Shown here: positions 1-5,691 of the stretch, piece after piece | How the letters are laid out: each line of letters starts with the position of its first letter | How positions within the stretch are numbered: the first letter of the stretch is position 1 | Origin: an uncultured Opitutaceae bacterium | Lineage (GTDB): Bacteria; Verrucomicrobiota; Verrucomicrobiia; Opitutales; Opitutaceae | Length of the DNA stretch: 6,776 nt | Assembly (NCBI GenBank): GCA_903885525.1 | Contig: CAISJA010000318.1 | Location: 1-6,776 of the forward strand | Reading direction: 5' to 3' | The notes under the pieces: model-generated | The model's input: the letters and a program-made list of their open reading frames with translations, nothing else | Databases searched by the model: none | What the model was told of the DNA's origin: nothing | Program-made: the position numbers and the translations under genes

Positions 1-3000
1 GTGCTGTTGACCGGGTTGTTGCCGACGTAGGCGTAGAGGTTGAGGCCGCCGGCTTCGGCGATGGGGTCCTGCGAGAGCCAGCGGCCGAGGGCGGGATCGT
101 AGGCGCGGTAGTGGGTGAGGCTGAGGCCGGTGGCTTGATGGAAAAAGTGCCCGGTGAAACCGAAGTCGGCTTCGAGCGCGGGGGTGCCGACGCCGGCCAC
201 CCTCGTCCTCCGGCCATACGGATCATAGTCGTACCTAGCTTGCACGGTGCCGGCGGCATCGGTCAGCTCGCGGATGCTGCCCAAGTGATCGCGGGTGTAA
301 TAATAGTTGGCGCTGCCGATCTGCACGCCTTGGGACAGAAAACGCTTGGTGATGGTGGCACCGGTGCTGTCGCGTTCCTCCGCCACACTCTCGCCGACCC
401 AGAGGTAGCGTTTGTCGCTGGTCGTCACCCCGCCGACGGATTCGGTGATGCCGACGCGCCGGCCGAGGCCGTCGTAGAGGAAGGTGGACACCCGCTCCGG
501 CGTCGCACCCTGGGCCGGCTGGGTGATCTGGACCAGACGGTTCAGGGCATCCCATTGGTAACTGGCGGTGACCACGCCGTGGCTCTGGCGCCGGAGCAGG
601 TTGCCGTTGCCGTCGTAGGTGAGGGTTTCATTCACCCCGCCGGCGGCGATCGTCATCTGGTAGCGGTTGACCCGCTGGTGGCCGCTCGCATCCGTGGCCA
701 CCACCGACACGGCGTTGGTCCCGGGTGCCAGGGTGACGTTGGCGGTGAAGCTGGGCGTCTGGGCTGTCCCGCCCGCGTCGAGGGAACTGACCGGGGTGAC
801 GAGCGTGGCGGTGGCGCCGTTCACGGTCACGGTTCCGGGCTGGGTCAACTGCCCTTGGAAGAGCACGGCCCCGCCGTCCTGCCGGCTGAGCAATTGATTG
901 GTGCCAGTGGCAGCCGGGGCGCCCGTGCTGGCATCGGCGGCATGGATGGCATAGGTGGCGCCGGTGAGGGCGTCGTCGATCTTTTCGGCCACCCGGTTGT
1001 TCGCCGCGTCGTAGGCATAGCGGTAGCGCCGGAGCAGGCTCAGGCTCTGGTCCGCCTGGACGGTGTTGAAGGTCGCCCCGGCCAGCCGGTTGCCGGCATC
1101 ATAGACCAAATCCTCGCGGACCGCGGCCGCGCCGGCCGTCTGCGTCCAGTGCATGATCTGGCCGTCGGCGCGGTAGGTGTAATCTTGCCGGGAAAGGGTC
1201 GTCTGGCCGTCGGGCAACAGATTGAGCGCGCTCTTCAGCCGCAAATCCTGCGTGACGTCAAAATACGCGAACTGCGTGGCGACTCCATTGGGGCGCTGGA
1301 AGCTGGCGAGCCGCCCGCTGGTCGGGCTGACATAAGTGTAGCTGAAATTCCCCAAGGCATTGGTCTGCGCCGTCACGCGGCCGAGGGTGTCGTACTGCAC
1401 GCTGGAGGCCACGCCGTCGAGGGTCTGGCCGATGGGGCGGCCCAATTCATCATACTGAATCGTGAACTGACTGTTGGCCCAGGGGCCGGTGACACTCTGC
1501 AACCGGCCGCCGCCGGCCGCCGCGTTGATCGGATAATATTGGTACGTGGTCACGCCGATCGCATCGGTCATCTGGGTGAGCCGAGCGTAGGACGGATCGT
1601 AGGCGAAGCTGACCGAGGGGGTCGGAGTGCTGGACTGGGAATAATCGACCTGGCTGACCGTATCATCGGGGTTGTAGCTGAACGTGGCGACTTGCCCCAT
1701 GGGATCGGTCGCGGTCTTCACCCGCGAGGTGGCGCTATCATAGGCATAGACGGTCACCCGGCCGTCGGGGGAGGCCTTGCTGGTGACCCGGCCCTGGTTG
1801 TCCCTCACCCACGAGGTGACCTGGCCCAAGGCATCGGTCAACTGGCTCAGCGCCCCGCACAGGCACCATTGGTAGTGCGTGACCCGGCCGAGGGCGTCGG
1901 TCTCGCTCAGCACCTGCCGGAGGGCGTTGTAGGCGACGGTGCCCACCCGGCCGAGGCGATCCTTATAGCTGACGGGGTCGAGCCACTGGTACTTGGTTTC
2001 GCTGGTGGTGCCGTCGGGGTAGGTGACCTTGGTGACCCGGTCGAGCACATCGTGATCGATCGTCAGGGTGGTGCCGTCCGCATCGGTGGCGGTGTGCACC
2101 CGGCCGAGGCTGTCGTAGGTCAAGTCAACGGTCGAGCCCGGCACCGGTCCGGTGATGCGGCGGACGTAGGCGTTGGTGTTCGCCGCCACTCCGGGCGACT
2201 CGGTGTCGCCGTAGGTGAAGGTGGTCGTCTCGTTTTTGGGGTTGGTCACGCTCAGCAACTGGCCGAAGGCATTGTAGACATAGTGCGTGGTCCGTCCGGC
2301 GGCGTCGGTCACGGCCACCGGCAGGTGCGGGTTGCTCCCGTCCGCCGCATACTGGTAGGTCACCAAGGGCTCGGCTTTGAAGGTCATTTGGTTGACCTGG
2401 CTGACCTGCAAAAGATCGAGGCCGTTGGCTGCGTAGGCGTAGTTGGTTGTCCGGCCCACGGGGTCAACCGTCTGGGTCACCCGGCCGAGGGCGTTGTAGT
2501 TGGACTGGGTCAGCCGGGTCGTGCCATCGTCGAGCTTCTGCGCCAGCATCGTCGGGGCGGAGGACATGCCCCGCGTGACCACTCCGGGAGCAAGCTGGCC
2601 ACCATAGTAGTGCCACACCCGGTTCTCGTTGGGCTGCTTCGTGCTTTCGACGATCCCGCTGGTGACGTCGCCCGAGGGGGCGTGCAGCCAATGCGTGATC
2701 TGGGCCTGGGTGTAGTCTCCCGGGGCCCGGCTCATCTGCAGCTTGTCCCAATAGAAGGTATTCCGGGAGTTCAGGTACAGATTGAAGACGGGAAAGAGAT
2801 CCGGCACCTTGTCGGGATTGTCGGAGAAGTCGATTCCCGAGGCGGGCCCATCGCGGGATTCCACCCGCTCCTTCTGCCCCAAGGGATCGGTGGTCTCCAC
2901 CCACCGCGTCGTGCCGTTGATCCCGCCATCAAAACTGGTCCTGCCGTACGGGGTGGTCAGCGCCACCACTCGGTCGGTGTTGCCGTCGTAGGCGAAGCTG

Positions 3001-4841
3001 GAGACGATGCCGATGATATCGGTGATCGAACTCAGGCGGCCGGCGCTGTCGTAGGCAAACGTGGCCGTGCGTCCGAACGGATCGGTCACCCGCGTCACCC
3101 GCGTCGCCTCGCTCGGATCCGCGCTGCCGTTCAAGTCGTAGAAGAGCGTCGTCACCTGGCCGAGGGCGTCGGTCACCGTGGTCAGGCGCATCCGGCTGTC
3201 GTAGCCGAAGGTGAGGCGGTTGCCCTGCGGGTCGACCTCTTGGGAAAGAAACAGCTTCCGGCCGGCGCCGCTCGTGCCGTCGGCCTTGGCATAGACTTCC
3301 TTGGAGCCGGACGGATGCCGGACCTCGTATTGCTCGGCACCGCCGGCGACCAGCACCAGTTGGTCGTCGCTGGCGGTGTCGCGGAGGTACCCGCCGCTCG
3401 CGGTGTCGTAGGGGAAGAAGCGCACCCCGCCGCCGGGTTGGTAGAGCATAATGTCGGCTGAGCGCCCCGTCGGGTCGCTCACCCCGGTGAGATGGGCGAG
3501 GCTCATGTTGCCACCAGCATACGAGGTGGGCACTCCGTCGGTCCCGAAATACGTCTGCTGGCTGTAATCAATCACCTGCACGTAGGACAGCCAGCCGAGG
3601 GTCCACTTCGGCCCCATGTTGGTGTAGTTAAAGGTGGCTGGCTGGAAGGCGTCGCGCTGGCTGTAGACCACGTCGCAGCCCACGGCCGGACCACGCGGCG
3701 GCGTGTAGCGCACCGGCCGGTCAGAGAGCTTCACCCCCACGACCAGGGCATGCACCGAGGCGTGCGCCATCGGCTCCGCGCCATCACAGGAGGGAAACGA
3801 CGGGGCGCATTTGCCCGTCTCTGTCGGATCTTGATATGTCGTAATCCCGGCCCCCCGCACCTGGCCGCCCTCGGCCGCCTCCACCGGCCGCCAGCCGGCC
3901 GGCAGGGCCTGCCGCGGCACCAGAAAGTACCCGCTCGCCTCCCGGTCCAGCGTTGCCGCGCTCAGGCGCATCGTCCCGCCGTAAAAAGCGTCGCTCCCGG
4001 CGTCCGCGCAGCGGTATCCCCCTGCCTCCGCCGCCATGACCGCCCCGTAATGATTCACCTTCCAATGCACCAGGCTGTGCAGCAGCACCGGCGCACCGGG
4101 ATTGCGGTACGCCATCTGGTAGTCCAGTCCGGAGCGGGCGGCCAGGGCCTGCAATTCCGTCAGGCTAAAGCCCCGGCCGGCCTCCGCGGCGCCCTTCATC
4201 TGCTCGTGTAAAGTCTGCCAGGCATTTTGCCCCGGGGCCAGTTGGGCCAGTGCCAGCGGTCCGCAGGCCGTGGCCGTCGCGGGCTCTGTCTGCAAGAGCG
4301 CGAGCGCCTCTTGCGCCATCGCCAGTTTCTCGGTCGCCGGTCCGCTCACTTCCCGGCCGGCTGCGGCCCGCAGCACTCCGGCCAGTTTTTCCCGCTGTCC
4401 CGACCAGGCATACAAGTTGGCCAGCTCCCCCAGCGCCTGGTCGCCCAGCCGCCGGCCGGCCGGATCGACGGAGGTTTGCAGCAGCGTCCAGGCCCGTTCC
4501 CAGGATGCCTGTGCCGCAGTGAAGCTGCTCTGCCGCCGCTGCACCAGCCCCAGATTGACCAGCAGCGAACCCGCCCAGCGCGAATGCGGGTGCTCTGACA
4601 AAAATTGTTCGAGGGCGGAAAAATCCTCGGTGTCCGTCCAGCTGGACCGCGTGCCCAGCGCCCGGGCCAAGGCTTGGTCGTCTCCTGCCTCTGCCGCCGC
4701 GCCCCCCACCGGCACCAACGGCTCCAGAAAACGCGGCGGAGCGGACAGGACCGCAGCCAGCTCAGGAACGGGACCAGCCGGTGCCGCCCCCGTCGAACCC
4801 CGAGCCGCCGCCGCCAAGAGAAACAAGGGCAGCAGCAGCAT
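1..4841 (-). CDS. RHS/YD-repeat protein with N-terminal TPR-like and C39 peptidase-like domains (C-terminus off the left edge)
   Basis: The frame is open for 1613 codons with no internal stop. Seen in order: a hydrophobic start (MLLLPLFLLAAAA, residues 1-13); TPR-like helices (about 75-170); a C39-like cysteine peptidase domain (about 190-310; C193 in CGPLALAQL, H264 in HWKVNHYGAV, D280); a beta-rich linker (about 355-530); YD repeats (about 535-1516) with an aromatic module (about 693-720), C993/C995 in WCLCG and an Ig-like insert (about 1313-1398); then the RHS core (DHLGSIREL from 1518, GRWLSQDP from 1586, NLYAYVGNNP). RHS shells of known structure enclose a variable, often toxic, C-terminal domain; here that lies outside the window. 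The likely site is extracytoplasmic. Start choice: ATG at 4841 precedes the hydrophobic stretch, but no basic n-region follows it. An in-frame ATG at 5030 would add 63 residues, with a stop just upstream. That extension uses both TTA and CTA, whereas the 1613 codons use TTA once and CTA never, so I prefer 4841. Neither start has a clear Shine-Dalgarno. Confidence 0.95.
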   Translation of the reverse strand, partial: MLLLPLFLLAAAARGSTGAAPAGPVPELAAVLSAPPRFLEPLVPVGGAAAEAGDDQALARALGTRSSWTDTEDFSALEQFLSEHPHSRWAGSLLVNLGLVQRRQSSFTAAQASWERAWTLLQTSVDPAGRRLGDQALGELANLYAWSGQREKLAGVLRAAAGREVSGPATEKLAMAQEALALLQTEPATATACGPLALAQLAPGQNAWQTLHEQMKGAAEAGRGFSLTELQALAARSGLDYQMAYRNPGAPVLLHSLVHWKVNHYGAVMAAEAGGYRCADAGSDAFYGGTMRLSAATLDREASGYFLVPRQALPAGWRPVEAAEGGQVRGAGITTYQDPTETGKCAPSFPSCDGAEPMAHASVHALVVGVKLSDRPVRYTPPRGPAVGCDVVYSQRDAFQPATFNYTNMGPKWTLGWLSYVQVIDYSQQTYFGTDGVPTSYAGGNMSLAHLTGVSDPTGRSADIMLYQPGGGVRFFPYDTASGGYLRDTASDDQLVLVAGGAEQYEVRHPSGSKEVYAKADGTSGAGRKLFLSQEVDPQGNRLTFGYDSRMRLTTVTDALGQVTTLFYDLNGSADPSEATRVTRVTDPFGRTATFAYDSAGRLSSITDIIGIVSSFAYDGNTDRVVALTTPYGRTSFDGGINGTTRWVETTDPLGQKERVESRDGPASGIDFSDNPDKVPDLFPVFNLYLNSRNTFYWDKLQMSRAPGDYTQAQITHWLHAPSGDVTSGIVESTKQPNENRVWHYYGGQLAPGVVTRGMSSAPTMLAQKLDDGTTRLTQSNYNALGRVTQTVDPVGRTTNYAYAANGLDLLQVSQVNQMTFKAEPLVTYQYAADGSNPHLPVAVTDAAGRTTHYVYNAFGQLLSVTNPKNETTTFTYGDTESPGVAANTNAYVRRITGPVPGSTVDLTYDSLGRVHTATDADGTTLTIDHDVLDRVTKVTYPDGTTSETKYQWLDPVSYKDRLGRVGTVAYNALRQVLSETDALGRVTHYQWCLCGALSQLTDALGQVTSWVRDNQGRVTSKASPDGRVTVYAYDSATSRVKTATDPMGQVATFSYNPDDTVSQVDYSQSSTPTPSVSFAYDPSYARLTQMTDAIGVTTYQYYPINAAAGGGRLQSVTGPWANSQFTIQYDELGRPIGQTLDGVASSVQYDTLGRVTAQTNALGNFSYTYVSPTSGRLASFQRPNGVATQFAYFDVTQDLRLKSALNLLPDGQTTLSRQDYTYRADGQIMHWTQTAGAAAVREDLVYDAGNRLAGATFNTVQADQSLSLLRRYRYAYDAANNRVAEKIDDALTGATYAIHAADASTGAPAATGTNQLLSRQDGGAVLFQGQLTQPGTVTVNGATATLVTPVSSLDAGGTAQTPSFTANVTLAPGTNAVSVVATDASGHQRVNRYQMTIAAGGVNETLTYDGNGNLLRRQSHGVVTASYQWDALNRLVQITQPAQGATPERVSTFLYDGLGRRVGITESVGGVTTSDKRYLWVGESVAEERDSTGATITKRFLSQGVQIGSANYYYTRDHLGSIRELTDAAGTVQARYDYDPYGRRTRVAGVGTPALEADFGFTGHFFHQATGLSLTHYRAYDPALGRWLSQDPIAEAGGLNLYAYVGNNPVNS
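291..3240 (-). repeat. Tandem YD-repeat coding region inside the RHS gene
   Basis: The encoded protein repeats a degenerate unit of about 20 residues of the form YDxxGRxxxxTDxxGxxTxxxY. Examples are TDPFGRTATFAYD, TDALGRVTHYQW, TDALGQVTSWVRD, TDPMGQVATFSYN and YDTLGRVTAQTNALG. At DNA level this gives recurrent near-copies, on the plus strand, of ggccgagggcgtcggt and ggcccaaggcatcggt (for example near 1825-1840, 1885-1900 and 3157-3172). YD repeats form the spiralling beta-sheet wall of RHS shells. The array is interrupted by an aromatic module near 2685-2765 and by an Ig-like insert near 650-905. Boundaries are approximate. Confidence 0.85.
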
Positions 4842-5137
4842 GCGTAACCCAAGGGAGGCAGAAAAATGCCCAAAGCCCCAAGCTAGGAGCTCGGATTTTT
4901 CAAGTGGGAGCGGCAGTACGCTGGTCGCGTCATGTCGCGACCAGAGGTGGCCCGCCACCAAGACGGCCGGGGTTGTCGTAGGGTCCGAAGGCGTTTCGGG
5001 TTTGGGGTAAGAAACCGTCAGGTGGGACATGAGTTAATTTAGTCTGGCTGACATGCGCAGCGATCAAGAGCTTAGTCATCCCAGCTCGCCTTATTCTGGA
5101 GCGCCGCACGAATCGACAGCAGCGAGGGGCCTCTTCA
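4842..5137 (-). other. Spacer/leader upstream of the RHS gene
   Basis: This 296-base stretch separates the stop of the small calcium-loop gene from the preferred RHS start. It holds a perfect 9-bp inverted repeat (4921-4944) and an AT-rich patch (about 5034-5043) in otherwise GC-rich DNA. If ATG 5030 were used, 5030-4842 would encode 63 extra residues of RHS. Rare codons there (TTA at 4847-4845, CTA at 4886-4884) and its lack of resemblance to any domain I know argue that it is an untranslated leader. A weak promoter-like pair (TTGATC at 5067-5062, ACTAAA at 5043-5038, 18-base spacing) would start transcription near 5030, but the -10 match is poor. I see no strong terminator hairpin with a T-run. 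Confidence 0.5.
4921..4944. repeat. Perfect 9-bp inverted repeat with 6-base loop in the RHS leader
   Basis: Arms ctggtcgcg (4921-4929) and cgcgaccag (4936-4944) are exactly complementary around tcatgt. No T-run follows on either strand, so it is not an ordinary intrinsic terminator. It lies 80 bases upstream of the preferred RHS ATG. It could be an operator or an RNA hairpin in the 5' leader; the sequence alone does not decide between these. Confidence 0.75.
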
Positions 5138-5665
5138 TCAGGGGAGGGCGATGAGTTCGCTGCTAGTGGGGAGGTCGAGCGTGATGCCGGGTGCGGGATT
5201 GGGGGCGATGGGGCTGGTGCCGGCCAAAAAATGCTGCAGGTTGGTCAGGCCGTCGCCACTGGGATTGGCGTTGGGGTCCACGCCAAGGTGCCCGAAGTAA
5301 TAGATTTCCCACGCATCCGACAGGCCGTTGCCGTTGCTGTCGTCACTCGGTGCGCCGCTCGCACCGGGATTCAGATCGACGATTTGGAAAAAATATCGGC
5401 TGGTTGTGGTGGCGGCATAATCGAGCTCGAGCACGGCGTCTGCACCGGACGGATTATAGGCCGGCACCAAGGACCAGTTGACCAGGTCCGTGCTGGTCCG
5501 GATCAGGTAATTGTGGCCGGAGGCACCCCACCACCGCAGCTTCCAGGTGCCCGGCGGCGCGCTCTGATCGAGGGAGAGTTGTTGTCCCAAGTTGGGGTCG
5601 CTGGCCTTTTGCGCGAACAACCCGGTTGCCAGGAAGAAAAAGAGGAGAAGAGGGGTGCGTGACAT
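5138..5665 (-). CDS. Small secreted protein with thrombospondin-type-3-like calcium-loop region
   Basis: The protein has 175 residues. Residues 1-19 (MSRTPLLLFFFLATGLFAQ) form a good signal peptide: a basic residue, a hydrophobic core and a likely cut after LFA. Residues about 35-98 form a small beta-rich domain with WKLRWWGASGHNYLIRTSTD and LVNWSLVP; this 'tested against a segment of text' style is common in verrucomicrobial exported proteins. Residues 109-117 (DSNGNGLSD) match a DxNxxGxxD calcium loop, followed by AWEIYYFG; a second, degenerate loop is at 134-142 (NPSGDGLTN, first Asp replaced by Asn). The tail (ITLDLPTSSELIALP) looks like the first strands of an Ig-like domain and then stops at TGATGA. 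The start at 5665 is chosen because the signal peptide begins there; the frame's extension to 5896 overlaps the upstream gene and is Arg-rich nonsense. The gene begins 26 bases after the PEP-CTERM gene, suggesting co-transcription. Function is unknown; extracellular calcium-stabilised binding or scaffolding is inferred. Confidence 0.8.
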   Translation of the reverse strand: MSRTPLLLFFFLATGLFAQKASDPNLGQQLSLDQSAPPGTWKLRWWGASGHNYLIRTSTDLVNWSLVPAYNPSGADAVLELDYAATTTSRYFFQIVDLNPGASGAPSDDSNGNGLSDAWEIYYFGHLGVDPNANPSGDGLTNLQHFLAGTSPIAPNPAPGITLDLPTSSELIALP

Positions 5666-5667
5666 GG

Positions 5668-5680
5668 AGAAATTATTTCT
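5668..5680. repeat. AT-rich 13-base palindrome just before the small secreted protein gene
   Basis: The sequence agaaattatttct is a perfect inverted repeat of 6-base arms around one base. It sits 2 bases upstream of the ATG, within the 26-base gap after the PEP-CTERM gene. It occupies the place where a Shine-Dalgarno would be, and none is visible. It may simply be an unstructured AT-rich initiation region, or an operator; the arms are short and chance is possible. Confidence 0.4.
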
Positions 5681-5691
5681 GGGTGTCGGAC

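Noticed and set aside
111..3461. Very long plus-strand open frame as a real gene
   Set aside because: It is the exact antisense of a clear RHS gene with YD repeats and core motif. Its product is an Ala/Gly/Val/His-rich string whose repeats (HPAEGVV-like) are reverse images of the YD units.
3865..3915. Clustered ggccgcc/ccggccg repeats as a regulatory or mobile-element end
   Set aside because: They lie inside the RHS coding frame and reflect Ala/Gly/Pro codons in GC-rich DNA (WRPVEAAEGGQVRGAG).
3492..4211. Second plus-strand frame of 239 codons
   Set aside because: It continues the same in-register antisense shadow, opposite the C39-like and linker parts of the RHS gene, with no domain features of its own.
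5038..5067. Promoter for the RHS gene (TTGATC, 18 bases, ACTAAA)
   Set aside because: Only half of the -10 positions match the consensus, and a better-matching TAAATT lies at an unfavourable 20-base spacing. It is too weak to list as a feature.
5070..5110. Terminator hairpin after the small secreted protein gene
   Set aside because: Only 4-bp arms (CCAG/CTGG or GCTC/GAGC) can be paired and no T-run follows.
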